DNA of 64,000 nucleotides from Gnetum montanum (taxonomy: Eukaryota > Streptophyta > Gnetopsida > Gnetales > Gnetaceae). The stretch spans positions 116,120 to 180,119 of the forward strand of contig MNCI01025089.1 of assembly GCA_015680685.1 (NCBI GenBank), given 5' to 3'. Position numbers and translations under genes: made by a program. Shown in pieces: positions 1 to 11,950 of the stretch. The notes beneath the pieces are model-generated. The model searched no databases and had not been told where the DNA came from. It was given only the letters and a program-made list of their open reading frames with translations. Numbering within the stretch: position 1 is the stretch's first letter; each line of letters starts with the position of its first letter.

Positions 1-522
1 ACTAGGATTACCAAGTGTCAAAAGTATGTTTGAAGTGGTCATACTTATGTTCTTAATTAATCACTATTTAATATCTTAATTAATGGCTTAATTACTTAAT
101 TACTCAAAAACATTAAAAGAAATTATTTAAAATACTAAATGCTTAGAGGAAATATTAAGCTATTCCAAGTGCTCCAAGGTTTGTGAATAAACCTCATCTT
201 TATTGACGGTCACATGGAAGTGCTTAGGTACATCAATCTTTGAACAAAAATTCATCTACCTTCTCATTCCTATTGTGGACACTTAGAAAAATATTCTAAT
301 TAGCAAGAAGAAAAATTGCAAGAGCTTCACTATAATCTAACTTACAAATGCCATAAATGCAACTATCTCACATAGTTATATAGGCAACAATAGACATTGT
401 GTTGATGCACATGCATCAATGTGTCAGTACATGTGTTGACAAGATAACATTGATGACCTCACGTCAATGGGCTGATGTTGATAGGATTGCGTCAATGCAA
501 CTATAAGAGACACACTTCATCA
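1..522 (-). repeat. Partial LTR of the Athila-like family (window edge)
   Basis: Read on the minus strand this begins TGATGAAGTGTG at 522, the same start as the LTRs of elements C and D. It then has the U3 words shared by those LTRs (TTGACGCA, TCAACACATG, CATTGATGCA), a TATATAA-like box and later the shared CATAAGTATGACCA and CACTTGGTAATCC words near position 1. About the first 520 bases of an LTR are present; the rest lies outside the window. It could be the 3' LTR of minus-strand element A, but other repeats separate them, so this is only a possibility. Confidence 0.75.
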
Positions 523-930
523 CTAATAAGAAAAAGAAAACTACAAAGACAAACATTTAGGAATTTAGCTGAAGGATCAACTATTAAATGATATCATCTT
601 GAATTGACAAAGAAAGAAAATTAGCTGGAGAATCTCTATTAAAAACCATATTACATTAAAATTTCCAAATGGCATAAAGAATAAGAGAACAAAAGAGATA
701 CCAACTATTAAGTAAAAATCCTTACAGTTTAGGAATATGATCAAATAAAACTTCATTTAAGCCTAGTTAAAAACCATGTAATTAACTACTACACCAAGTC
801 CAAGAGCTACGACCAAGGGAACAAGTAAAAAAGCAATAGATGAATGTATCTTCCATGTTGTAGATACGATATCTTGGCTCATGAACACTCAAATGAGAGC
901 ACTAAATACCAATAGATAAACCTTAATGAA

Positions 931-1980
931 TCAAGTACCATAGAAAATATCTAATGTTTGAAGAAGTAGTGGCATTTCATATCTTCTAAATTTGTTATTT
1001 TCATAATTGTACATTGTGATTAACCTTCCAAAGATAATTAAGTCTTGGAAAAATATTAATATTAGAACTAATAAGAGTACACATAATCTTGGGCAAGTGG
1101 GGAAAACATTATGGTTATTAATCCAAGAAAAATTAATAAAACCATTATGAGAATCTTGAATAGCTACACTTCTATCCAAACTATTCAACAAATTAAAAAA
1201 TGTATACTTTTTAGAAACATTAATGTCATAAACACTATGACACTCAAACCAAGTAATCTATTAACTATGTATGTGAAGATATGAAAGAAACAAAATGTTA
1301 AGCTTGCACTATATACTACAAAGACATGGATGCTTAATTACCCATGGTTCATTTTTAATTAGAAGCCACTATGGAGAAAGCTTATTAAGCATAGAGGTAG
1401 AAATAGTAATATTATTAAAGTTTCAAAAATAACTGATAAAACTCTAAACCTTCCAAAGATGCTTTATGAAAATAAAACTTAATATAGTAATGCCTTTTGG
1501 AAAAAATATCCAATTAAAATAATGAATATCTCTTTAACAACCACCAGCTCTAGGCTTACCTATCTAACTATGCTTCTTAAAAAGAAGATTCCAAGGCTCT
1601 CTACCAAATAAGTGTTTAACCATCCACTTGGCACATAAAATAATACCTTGCTTATAACAATTCATCAATCCTAATCCACCATCTTCTTTTTGAGAAGTGC
1701 AAATATCCTATGCAACATGATAAAATCCTTTCCTAATATGGTTGTTGCTCTAAAGGAAATTTCTCATAAGTTGATCAATGCAATGATATGTAGAAATACT
1801 TTGAGCCCAACATCAAAAAAAATACAGATGAGTAGCTTGAATAATATGCTTACAAACAATAAACTTACCAGCCATTGAAAGTGTCTTCTCCTTTCACTTA
1901 ATCAGCTTTTGTTCATTTTTCTTCAATAAAATAACCCATAAATTTTTTAAAGATCCACCAAAAGAAAATGGAATGTTTAA
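931..1980 (-). pseudogene. LINE (non-LTR retrotransposon) reverse transcriptase C-terminal remnant
   Basis: The minus strand reads as the end of a plant LINE reverse transcriptase and the domain after it. In order there are a PFSFGGSL stretch (about 1,975), a WK..TLSMAGK helix, a QLMRNFLWS-like segment, and the hallmark KEDGGLGLMNCYKQG (about 1,695-1,650) followed by AKWMVKHLFGREPW. A further open segment at 1,191-931 continues the same decayed protein. Stops and frame changes interrupt it, so it cannot be functional. The catalytic FADD-box part and ORF1 are missing, as expected for a 5'-truncated LINE copy. I see no clear poly(A) tail, so its 3' end is uncertain. Family knowledge: LINE RTs copy their own RNA at nicked target DNA. 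The assignment rests on the GGLGL motif and the surrounding order. Confidence 0.7.
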
Positions 1981-2289
1981 CAATTTAAAAAAATTTAAGT
2001 ATTCTAAGCATTCATGGTGGTCCTAGCTAACTATTAATTTTCTTAAATATTTCTACATATGCAAAATTTGTTAATGGATATGTCAAAAACAATGTGTGAT
2101 GCTAGTGGTAACAATGTATGATGTTGTTAATTACTATTTCAAAAAACTAGCTCTTAAGGATTCATATCTTCAAAGATTATATGTATATGAAATAATTTGT
2201 TAGTGCCTATTCAAAAATAATCTATGTAATGCTGAAAAAATTACTAGTAATGTGTAATGCTGAAAAAATTCCTAATTTGCATGACCTTG

Positions 2290-2715
2290 CATTATGAAGA
2301 TAACAATATAGACTTCTACTACCAAACTAACACTTGGTTGTTTCTCTCTTTCAACTCTTTTATAAACTTGGCCACTGTTACATATGGATTGTCTTTGCCT
2401 TAACATCTTCTACCTCTAAATCTTCTCATTTTAAGGCATTCATCTTCAATCTCTACATGCTTGTCTCCTTGATCCATGGTTCTTGGAAATTATGCAACAC
2501 ATAGTTAAATTGATTTTCTCTCTTCCATGCTAGACCATCAACACATCATGCTAAAAAGAAATAAAGACTTTTTGAATTTTTACATTTTTTTTCAAGTGAA
2601 AGTCCTTTTCCATTCGTAATGTTATCCACTCATGCCAATCCATGTGAGATGTGACATTTGATTTTTCACTATTTGCTTATGTACCATGACATTGGAAAAA
2701 ATATCTTACATCGTT
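2290..2715 (+). repeat. Dispersed direct repeat R1 (decayed copy)
   Basis: This block aligns by eye over about 430 bases with 7,325-7,806 in the same orientation. Shared landmarks in order are AACTTGG.CACTGT, a TCTTCTA/TATCTCTA tract, GTCTCC, CCATGG, GAAATT.TGC, ACA.AGTTAAATTGATT, TTCCATGC.AGACCATCA and AAGAAATAAAGACTT. This copy is more AT-rich and looks older. The two may be the LTRs of an unrecognised element that holds element F, or two copies of another repeat. No protein is recognisable. Confidence 0.55.
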
Positions 2716-4290
2716 CATTGTGCAAGGTGATTGAAGGTGGTTCATTTTATTTATATAGAAGTCTTAGAGTGATGTACGTGTAGAGATAGAGATAGGTTTT
2801 CCTCAAAATAGCATGATGCAGCTTTGGTGTTGCTCCTAGTGGCCTAAACCCTTCAGCTAAGGATAGGATTGGGTAGTTTGTCCTAGCCTTCTAGGCCTGG
2901 GTAGAATTCTTGAATGTCATGTATTATGCTTACCAAATGTATTCCTATTTTTGAGTATGTAATATTGTAATGTTATGATGTATTCATTCTTGACAGATCA
3001 TGCACATAGAAGTGCTAGATGTTGTTTCTCTATGTGGATCCATTGTTCCTTTATTGTAGGAATATGCCACACCTTGTGACAAGTGAAAACTTGATATATG
3101 GTATTTCCTTGTGCTTATCCTTGAAGCACCTTCTCTCTATGTTTTTAAAGTGGCCTCTAAAAGCCTTATGGTAGATCCTATTTTTATTAATAGTATTGCA
3201 ATAAAAAGGTTAGGGCATGTTCGTGCCCATGGTGCTCCAAAATAGATGGTTTGTATTTTGGTAATCTTAACATGCCTCGATGGTATGTTATAAGATGATC
3301 ATTCTTGAGATAGGATAAGTTGTGGAACTCTTTAATTTTGGTTTATTAATTGATAAAAATATTATTCATAGATGATTGATGATGAAATGTAGCCTAAAAT
3401 TCAAACAAATTGGTTTGATGAACTTGATCTTGATAGCAAGTGGTTTGCTGTGGCCATGTGAATTGCAATGGAAAACTAATTGTTCAAATCAAAGATGTTG
3501 CTATCAAGATTGGCTACAAGGTAGAGTTAATTTTTGGGTACCAGTACCTAAACTTTTTTTCTATGGTTGGATGTGATCTTTGGATTATTTTTTACAAACA
3601 TTGGAATGATGGTCCATCCTTGAACAAATGGAGTTATAGTTACACAAATCATTATTTTCTTTTGGAGGCCCTACATGGTGGACCTCTATGTGCTAAAAAA
3701 CACTTGAGCCTGTGCTTTCACAATAGGGGCTTATGGTGCTTTTATGGGCTATTGTATATCGCCCCATCTCTTCAGTGTATCATTGATTATTTTAGTCTCC
3801 CAACCTCTCTGGTGGGATAGCATGAGTGAGCACTCTATTGCATAGTGATTCTCTAGCCATATAGCATGGCCCATTCTCCATTCTAATGGATACCTTCTTC
3901 AATTTTCAATAGAATAATGCAAGTTGTATTCAGACAGTTGTTCTTCTATATGGGTTTTCAAAGTAGTTGAGGTTTGGAACTTGTTCCAAGCAATGGTCCC
4001 AAGTGTTTGAACTCTTGGGGATAGTTTTCAAAGATAGGATATTGTTATCATATTCGAATTCATGGAATCTCCTTTGTGAGACCATGCAGTTGATGTAGAA
4101 TTGATCTAAATACCTCTTCTCTTATAAGAAAGGTGTGATCTCATGTACTCTTTTCTAGTTTTGGGGCTTTAGAGGAACTTCATTGTTGGGGTTCTCTGGT
4201 AGACCTCCCTTATTGTAAATCCTTTGGGGATGAATCATGGATTATTTTGATTTGATAGTTGATTATGATGAAAATCATGATCATGGATTG
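2716..4290. other. Unassigned AT-rich region
   Basis: No gene or known repeat is recognised here. Two overlapping plus-strand open stretches at 3,376-3,820 have no family motif and differ in frame. The region lies between repeat R1 and the ORF3 fragment of element F, so it may be spacer from F or another decayed element. Confidence 0.4.
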
Positions 4291-4324
4291 ATATTTTTCT
4301 AACGCTCGAAAGAATATATTAAAG

Positions 4325-5902
4325 ATGTCTCCCAAAAGATCCACAATAGAAGGATCCTCATAGCATGGAAGTAAAAGACCAAGAGATTGAGGCAGAGGGA
4401 AAACTAGAGAACAAACTACATAAGCAAAGTAGGAGGCCTAATCCTTCAGCATTCACTAATAAACACTTACCACAGAATAATTCACATGGCTAAAGTTGAA
4501 GCAACATCATATCTAGAGCAAGGACATTGCCTCATGCTATCAGTAGAATGTCTCCAAGTAATTCAAGAAAAGTTAATCATGATCATAGTAATTATGGAAC
4601 AAAATTTCAAATGATTCATAGAGTTTGCACCTAAGAACATCCAAACACAGCTTCAAGCCTCTCCTCTATGGTGAACTCTCTTCTAGAATGGTGAATGGTA
4701 CTTAGGAGAAGTTTACTAGTTTTGGAAAAGCAAGCAAGATGATGTTATTATAAAAATTGATGGAATCTTCATGCCTTATTTAGTTGAAGCCATTACCAAG
4801 GCACTTAATATCCCAAATGTTGGAGCAAACATAGCACAAATCTCTACCAAATTTGGCATAGATGCAAAGAAATTGTAACTACAAAGAGCTTATGAAAAAG
4901 AATATAAAGAATATAATGAATTAACTATTAAGCATAAAATATATTTCAAAATTAAAACTTACCATCTTTTTACCACTAAAAGGCTCAATAGAATTTCCAC
5001 CTACGCCACTAGAGGAAGTATCATTCTTATGGGAAAATTCAATGCCAGCATAGATCATTTGTTCTTCTTAGATATTTAGAAAATATTTGAAGAAAATAAA
5101 GTAGGAAAACTCACACTACCATTACCTTTCCTCATCAGAAGATTATGCAAGCAAGCTAGGATTCTATGATACCCAAATGATGTCTTATGAAAAGCCAAGA
5201 ATGCATCATATGCTGAGATGTCCAAGCTAGTGCCCTTAAAGAAATATTAGCTGAAGAAGCTAGAAGGCACTGAAGGAGCAACATATTCAACACCTATGGG
5301 ACATATTCTAGTAACAGGGTAGGAACAAGTAGGACCCAGTGGTTCAACACCAGCTAGTGATAGACCTAAACAAAGTGCTCCACTAGCACAATAGAACTAC
5401 AAACCTTCCATGAGCCATTTGCAACAAATTGCAAAGATAATAAGTTGGGGAATGTGGGAAGGTTGCACCTTATACAAAGTAAGAGATAAGTCCATAAGAC
5501 CTACAATATCAATAGGATCTACTAGTGGACATGTATCTTTATAGGCAAGAGAAAATGAAGATTGGACATAATAGATTTTAAGGAACGCTGCATCTTTCTA
5601 AGTTATGTTAGAAACTGAAGAAGGAGCCATAGTTAAGGTGATGCAAAACCAAGATGCAGTAGGAGTAGCTAAGGTAATCATCAATTACATAAAAGAATCA
5701 TTTAACATTTCCATTATGCCACCGATAGATATTACTAGAACCAAAGATGTAGAAATGATAGTTAAAATATCCATAACCCTAGCAGAACATGAAGATATTT
5801 TAGATGGATTACTATATATAGGCCAAGTTATACAAAATACTTTTGATATCTCAAGTTGTATGACATCTTTATTTGAGAGGATTGCACTTGGGCATAGTTC
5901 AT
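4325..5902 (+). pseudogene. Athila-like element F: ORF3 (env-position) fragment
   Basis: The fragment starts MSPKR, matching MAPKL in C (21,133), MTPKG in D (47,824) and the minus-strand start in A (26,177). The next part, at about 4,740-5,180, aligns with C and D through a conserved block: a basic IK.DGIF...V.AI segment, then TTK..RIS, then an LFFLDI..IFEENK..LPLPFLIR stretch. The open 99-codon segment 5,605-5,902 matches the part of C near 22,440-22,700 (EGAIVKVMQNQ, then EDILDGLLYIGQ). The coiled-coil second half is gone. Many stops and shifts show a pseudogene. The function of ORF3 is unknown; its place after pol is where Athila elements carry an env-like gene. Confidence 0.6.
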
Positions 5903-5939
5903 GAATGGAAATAAAGGTCAAGATTGTTTGCTACCATTA

Positions 5940-6525
5940 CACTTAGTTTTTTATTTTATGCTTAGTCATTTTCTTTACTTAGCTTAATTTTCATTCCATT
6001 AATATGTTTACTTTAGTTTAGTCCTTTACATTTCTCAAATACTTTACTTTTTCATATCCATTAGTAAGGCTAAATGAGTATGACTAGTTTTCAGCATATA
6101 AGTGTAATCATTTGGTAATCTTAGTAGTGCTATTGCTTGGTTTGCCTAATAGCATAACACTTGGTAACCCAGTAATGGTTACCTGAGCACAAGACGTGTA
6201 TGGTAAGCTAGGAACAGATGCTCATCGCCATACAATAGAATAGATTTACATTCCTATTAGCATTTAGATTTAGATTTTATTCTTATCTCTCATTATGAAT
6301 AGACTTAGGAGTAATATGAGCCTACAACATCAACATATCACATACCTCACCAAGAGCTAAACCATACTACTTACACTTCACTAGCTCAAGGTATGAAGAA
6401 AATGATCATGAACCAATCATCAACCACTAGCATACTTACATTGTCCATCTACGAATTATGTTCTGGTTGCACGTGTGCACTCTTGACTTTTATGGCAGAG
6501 TGTTGGGATACCCAACTGCTCATCA
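5940..6525 (+). repeat. 3' half of the LTR of element F
   Basis: The words TAAGTGTAATCATTTGGTAATC, CACTTGGTAACCCAGTA and CATACCTCAC match the R/U5 half of the LTRs of C and D in the same order. The end GATACCCAACTGCTCATCA corresponds to the C LTR end at 12,887. The U3 half, with its TGATGAAG start, is missing. A deletion joins mid-ORF3 to mid-LTR. Confidence 0.55.
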
Positions 6526-7324
6526 CTATATTAATAAGAATTGACTGTAATAAGAATATCACTTGCTCATATGCACAAAATTTTAGTACTACTGTATTAT
6601 TCAAGGTACAAATGTCCATCAATAATGACTTGATGAGAAAAAGACCTCAATAAGAATCCAAAGTCAAAATCTTAGAGAACAACATTTCCTCCACTATGAA
6701 AAATAGTGTCAAGTACAACATCCATTAGCCCAATGCTTTCCCCTGCATAAATTAAATTTCATTATTACCAGGATAACAATGTACAAAGTGTATTATGTCA
6801 TAGCTTTAAAACTCCAATAATAACATTGAGAGAGAAAGGGTATAAGGCTAGAGGAATATAATTCAGGGTCAAGAACCACAACCTTTCCATCACACGTGAT
6901 CTTTCTACAACTCGGTATTTTAATCCGTTTTTGTCATAGGTGACCTTCAATTTTAGGGTACTCGTGGTCACTATTTCCGAATTTTATGGATTAGATATTA
7001 AATCCGAGTAGCTGAGGACCTTATTCCAGCGAACCATTACCACTCAACCACAATGACAACCAAATACTTTTTAATTTTTCTACCCTTTTACATATTAAAT
7101 CCTTCTGGATTTGTTGTTGGATTCTACCAAGCATTTGTTGCAAAAATGTTACTGCATGTTAGCGGACATTAGTGTCACTGTTTCATTGGGTCCTCAAGTA
7201 TTTGGTGCTCCTGGTAGTTTTGTTGTGGCTCCTAACAATTTGTTCTGATAGCATTCATGATTCCGATGCCTGTACGCAAAGTATCGTGCTGGTATTAAGG
7301 GGTGGTAGTGATATGGACCAGCCC
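6526..7324. other. Unassigned intergenic sequence
   Basis: I see no conserved protein, RNA gene or repeat here. The part from about 6,870 is less AT-rich and holds fewer of the transposon words seen elsewhere, so it may be older unique DNA. The 79-codon open stretch at 7,172 starts at GTG and has no recognisable motif apart from a hydrophobic beginning. Confidence 0.35.
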
Positions 7325-7806
7325 AACCAATTGCAAGGCATAATAATAATAACAAACGTCTCTCAAACTTCTCTCTTCTGCTCTACTCTTTCAGAAACTT
7401 GGACACTGTGACAATGCAGAAGGCTCTGCGTCTCTGCCTTTACATTTTCTGCCTTTAAATTTCTTATTTTGAGCCATTCATCTTCTATCTCTATGTGCTC
7501 GTCTCCAGAAGCCATGGATCTGGAAATTCTGCGACACAGTTAAATTGATTATTTTTCTTCCATGCCAGACCATCAGCACATGGCATTGAAAAGAAATAAA
7601 GACTTCTGTCTAATTAGCCATGTCTGAGAGAATCTTTGTTATTTTTCTCCAAGTGGAAGTCTATTTCCATTTTGGACTGATCTTTCATGACAACCCATGG
7701 GAGACTTGACATTTGAATTTTCAAAGCTCCTCCTATGACGCCAACTATCTTCTCGTGTACGTACTACGAACTGGCCTCACATTGGAGAAACAATTTTACA
7801 CAGATC
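7325..7806 (+). repeat. Dispersed direct repeat R2 (better-kept copy)
   Basis: This is the partner of R1 (2,290-2,715), same orientation, about 5 kb away. It is richer in C and CG dinucleotides than R1. It holds a CT-rich stretch, a short CCATGG with an open run of nine codons, and an AAAGAAATAAAGACTT tract. R1 and R2 could be LTRs or gene-derived duplicates. Without a PBS next to R1 or a clear end motif, I cannot choose. Confidence 0.55.
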
Positions 7807-8045
7807 TAATTATTTATTTTTACATGCATGCTATTGCAACGATTTGTAAATGAGTTACCATACAATGCGCGAAAAGCTGCCTCCTCATGTGACCGTAAAA
7901 CAAATCAAATCTACTACGCTTCTGCATATGCCAAGAAATGTAAAAAATGTTCATACCATGCCCCTCCATATACTACATAGCTGTCGTCAGGCATCTGATG
8001 TACGCTTCAGCAGTTTCTTTCACAACGGAATCTGACTTTATTTTC

Positions 8046-8195
8046 AAAAGAGATGCTTAGAGCAATTATTAATTGAAAATGATATCCAACATTGGCTTTG
8101 TATGGTTCATAGATTTACTTCTAAAAGAGATGCCTAGAGCATTTATAACTTGAAAACGATATTCCATGTTTGCTTTGTATCATGCAGAGAATGAT
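8046..8195 (+). repeat. Tandem duplication, two units of about 77 bp
   Basis: AAAAGAGATGCTTAGAGCA (8,047) recurs as AAAAGAGATGCCTAGAGCA (8,124). The following 50 bases also match, including GAAAA.GATAT and TTTGCTTTGTAT. The period is 77 bases, with two copies only. Confidence 0.7.
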
Positions 8196-8591
8196 GAAAC
8201 TTCAGGTTCTACTTTCCAAAAGCATTCATTTAATTAGAAACAGTTGGTGAGGAATAGCTTGCTTAGTTTGTTATTTTTCAGTGTAGGTAGTTTACTGGCC
8301 ATTAATTTACCTAAATCGATTATTAAATATAGTTTAAAAACAAGTTCATGCTATTAAAATTGTATATATTAATACTAAAAACGGTAAATAATGGCATACA
8401 AACTTCTTTACATTACCACAGCTAAATTTTGGGCTCCACTTTGTGTAAGGTGTCAAGATAAGGTTAAGCCCACATACATGGTCATCACCTTAGGTTTAAC
8501 ACAAATCCCATTAAGGTGGGTTACAAGAGCATGGTTAGATAAGTGAAAGACCAACCTCTTTTAGAGTGACTTCTCTCAAAGTAGAACTTGG

Positions 8592-8720
8592 GTCTTATTA
8601 CCATAGACAAATAAGTATCCTACCAACACTTCAAATAATGAAAGTGAACCCACTACAAGTCTTATTACCATGCAACAAATTAGTAACTTACCAACACTTC
8701 AAGTAATGAAAGTGAACCAT
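8592..8720 (+). repeat. Tandem duplication, two units of about 65 bp
   Basis: TCTTATTACCAT occurs at about 8,592 and 8,660. Each is followed by an ACAAAT.AGTA..TACCAACACTTC tract and AATGAAAGTGAACC. The surrounding 8.2-8.8 kb has no recognised gene; it borders the decayed integrase of element E. Confidence 0.65.
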
Positions 8721-8819
8721 TAAAAAAGTCTGTCTTACTACAAGGCTACTACTCAATTAATACCACAACATAAGCGAAGTAGAAATTGAACCCACAACTA
8801 GATGTTAGAGAGATAGAGT

Positions 8820-9800
8820 AATGATAACAAAATATGAGATACCATAATAGTGAATATAATCATTGGAATTGCTCAATATTTGGGGAATTAACTTCGTGGA
8901 ATTTATCACTCTAATTTTGAAAGAGAAGTCATATATAATTGTTGTCATTAAATATTGTATAAAATGGACTAAAGTTAATGTAGTTAAGGATTGAACATCA
9001 ACCATAGTGGCCAAATTCTTTTAGCAACATGTGGTGAATAGATTTGGAGTACTTAGAATGTTAATCTCAAATAATGGAACATACTCCACTAAAGCTACAT
9101 TCAAAAAAATTAATGCAACATCTTGAGGTTAAGCATAATTTGATAACACTATATCATCATTAAGCAAATGGACATGCTAAAGTAACTAATAGAGAGATAG
9201 CATGAATATTAACTAGAACTATTAGTAGATATAGAAAAGATTGGAGCACCAAGATTAATGATGTTCTATGGGCCTATAAATTCACTTGAAAACTTCCTAT
9301 AGGATATTCATCATATAAACTTGTATATGACAAACTACCAACCTTACCAATCCAAGCAAAGATTCATACCCTAACCATTATGTGCTCCTTGGACATAAAC
9401 CATGATTCTATCCAGAAATAACTTTTAACAAAACTCAACCTATTAGATGAAAATTGGCTAGTGGAGCTCATGCTTAATGAGATTCATAAGACACATATAA
9501 AATGTCAACATGATGCTACGATTCAACATGCTCATATTAGATCAAGTGATAAAGTTCTCTATTATAATCTAAACTATGTAATGCAACAAAAAAAGTTATA
9601 TATGTTATAGAAAGGAACTTAGATCGTCTAGGCTACATACAAATCTAGCACCATGCACATCTATCACATAAGTAATCCACGAAAGATCATTCTTGTGAAT
9701 ATCTAACAAATCAAATCTTTCAATAACTCCAAATAACCTACAAACTCTACCATAGACTTTACTAAACATAAACACTAATCAATTTTTTGTATCTACTTAT
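8820..9800 (+). pseudogene. Element E: Ty3/gypsy integrase remnant
   Basis: The plus strand follows the integrase core and C-terminal part of element C (18,180-18,990). Matching segments are the NNGTYS-like second catalytic region near 9,070, the tract with HH.ANGHAK at about 9,155, an INRE.A.ILTRTISRYRKDWSTK-like tract (9,190-9,260), and DVLWAYK followed by the KLPIGYSSYKLVYDKLPTLPIQ-like tract. The enzyme would join retrotransposon cDNA to host DNA. Several stops break it, and everything upstream (gag to RNase H) is missing. Left of about 8,820 the sequence is not recognisable as pol. Confidence 0.65.
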
Positions 9801-9810
9801 TTGACAATAG

Positions 9811-9825
9811 TCATGGGGGAGCTAC
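9811..9825 (+). promoter_or_regulatory. Polypurine tract of element E
   Basis: TCATGGGGGAGCTAC lies just before the TGATGACACATAGG start of the E LTR. The same TCATGGGGGAG occurs after integrase in element C (19,158), where no LTR follows. Polypurine tracts prime plus-strand DNA synthesis. Confidence 0.6.
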
Positions 9826-10246
9826 TGATGACACATAGGCCTTGTGAGTTTATTTCAATTTTACTTTTTATAATTATTTAATGTATTTTCAATTTTTTTG
9901 ATATCTTTTTATTCTTTAGTACCTTTTCAATTTTTTTATATGTTTTCATATTCTTCCATATTCTCGTGTTCTTTAAATTATTCCTTAAACATTTTAATTT
10001 GTCAAATATGAATATCCTATTATTTCATTGATAAGTCATCAAAGGTAAGCAAGATGTTGATTAAGATAGGAAAATTTCATCCTATGTTATCAAATCATTA
10101 AAAGAATAATTGTATATATAGTGAGACTACGTCATTCATTCCCTTATTTCTAGTAACAAGAGGTTCTTATCAAGGAAAAACCCATAATTATTATACCTCA
10201 ATGGAGGGTAAAGAACTAAGTGGGAATGGAAAAGGGTGTGACATCA
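9826..10246 (+). repeat. 3' LTR of element E (right end approximate)
   Basis: The block starts TGATGACACATAGG directly after the polypurine tract and ends near GTGACATCA. To its right the sequence changes to minus-strand ORF3 of element A (homology from about 10,258). It is about 420 bp, half the length of the C LTR and unlike it after TGATGA. The end is inferred from the change of homology. No 5' LTR was found, so no target duplication can be tested. Confidence 0.5.
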
Positions 10247-10257
10247 AGGGTATTTGT

Positions 10258-11950
10258 TGATTCTTACTTTGGTGATCATTCATGACTCACACTGCTTCAT
10301 CAATGTGGGAAAAAATGAAAATATCCCATGAACAGGGCATTTCCAAGAATAGCTCCTTCACATTGATAAACTAGGCAACAAATTGTTTCTATTCAATGTC
10401 GAACACCTTGAGTACATTCTATAGCTCTTATCAATCATTCATCCTCTTTTCCAGGTTCTCAGTAGTTGATCTTTGATCAATGAACTTCACCTTGAGAAAC
10501 TCAAGTTCTGCATTTGTAGCCTCAAAATTTTTCTTGGTCTCTTTGTATTTTTTGAACTCTACCTCATACAATAAGTATGAATTGGCCATTTACTTTTCCA
10601 ACTCTAACTGTGACCTCTCAATAGTTAGCATTGCTAGGTTTATGTATTGGAGGTTGGTGAGCTCCATGTATTCAGTCATTTCCTCAATGTATAGCTCTTT
10701 CATTTGAATTTCTACTTTGTTGTACTCATTAATCCTATCAAAGATAGGCTGCCATATGTTGCCTTCTTTCTTGAGCTGCTGGAGGGCCTCATTTACCTTT
10801 TTCTTTTTCATTTGGATGTGTTTTTCATTAATTTCTTTCTACAAGCCAACTTGGTCTTTGTAATGATTTTTCATCCTTTTGAACTTAAGGGCCTCATTTT
10901 TCCATGTGGTAGTTTCTAATGCAGAATTCTAGCATAAGCACAAATCTCATTTATTGAGAGATTCCTTTTCTCTACTACCAACCTCCTCAATTCAGTGTTT
11001 ACCCTAGTAATTTGCTCTTGCTATTGATGGATGAATTCAAACATCTATTATTTTTACACATTAATATTTCATTGGCGATAATTTTCAGTGGTTAGAGCTT
11101 CATTCTCCTAGTAAGTTTGGACCAAGTCCTTTCGGATGTTGTGTGTTGTGGCATTAGCTAAGGATTGGTCAAAGACTATTGACTCCTTTATGTACTCATC
11201 CTCTTTGGGTTTGACTTAAAGCTATTAAAAAGCTTCATCGAACATGATTACTTAGCTAAGCACTGCAAGATTTGCAAGGCAGGCTCTTAGTTTTACAACC
11301 TCCATAATCAAGCATTGGTTTTCTTCTCTGGCTATTTCAAGTTGCCCCTGCATGATGATGCATTTGCCCCTTGCCACAAGTAGCTTCTACTCGGTAACAA
11401 TGATGATATCTAGAAGGTCAAAGACATTCATAATTGGTTGCATGGTTCTCACCAGTTAGTCCATCAATTCCTAATGCTGGGCTGCACTTAATCTTTCACT
11501 AATAGTTCCTACAAACATCTGCACATCTCTAAGTATAGAAACATCTAGTACATATGCCTTAGGTGCATTGAGTACTTTAGCCACTTTGTTAGCAACCACT
11601 TCAGCCACCGTCTCCTACCCTTCGTGCTACATAACTAGGACAATTTCCTCCTCACCCTTCTCCAAATACACCATAAAGGTAGCAACATTTCCAAATATTT
11701 ATGGGAATTTTTTCTACTATGAGAGAGACACCATTACCTCTCAGGCACTTGGACTCAACCTTGTGATCATCGACGTTCATTGGTTAGAAACTATTGGTGC
11801 CCCATCCTCCATGTAGGTTATGATTCGGGCCACTTCACTAAGGTGACTCATAGCTAGTTGGTACATAGATGGATCACCCCCACTTGTTCCTGCCTACTAC
11901 TATTGCTATTGTAGAAGTTTCTCATAGAGTTTGCACATGCACTCAATGGC
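10258..11950 (-). pseudogene. Element A: ORF3, C-terminal part
   Basis: On the minus strand this continues ORF3 of element A, whose first part is at 25,162-26,177. At 10,811-10,590 it encodes a charged helical segment (KKVNEALQQLKKEG, then KELYIEEMTEYMEL, then LAMLTIERSQLELEK) that aligns with C at 23,360-23,520 and D at 50,080-50,210. Heptad-like Leu/Ile spacing with many Lys and Glu suggests a coiled coil. Near the left end, reading CKQF then a PC.WDI.I segment, it matches the conserved ORF3 end, then breaks off where element E begins. Stops and shifts interrupt it. The break at 11,950 is the insertion point of C. Function unknown. Confidence 0.7.
11946..11950 (+). repeat. Target-site duplication of element C, left copy
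   Basis: ATGGC here equals ATGGC at 25,157-25,161, directly outside the two LTR ends. A 5-bp duplication is usual for Ty3/gypsy integration. Confidence 0.93.

Noticed and set aside
3376-3820. Two overlapping plus-strand frames of 66 and 126 codons
   Set aside because: No recognisable domain, conflicting frames and no homologous copy in the window; kept as unassigned.
7172-7411. 79-codon frame with a hydrophobic start, resembling a signal peptide
   Set aside because: It starts at GTG, runs into the R2 repeat and has no supporting conservation.
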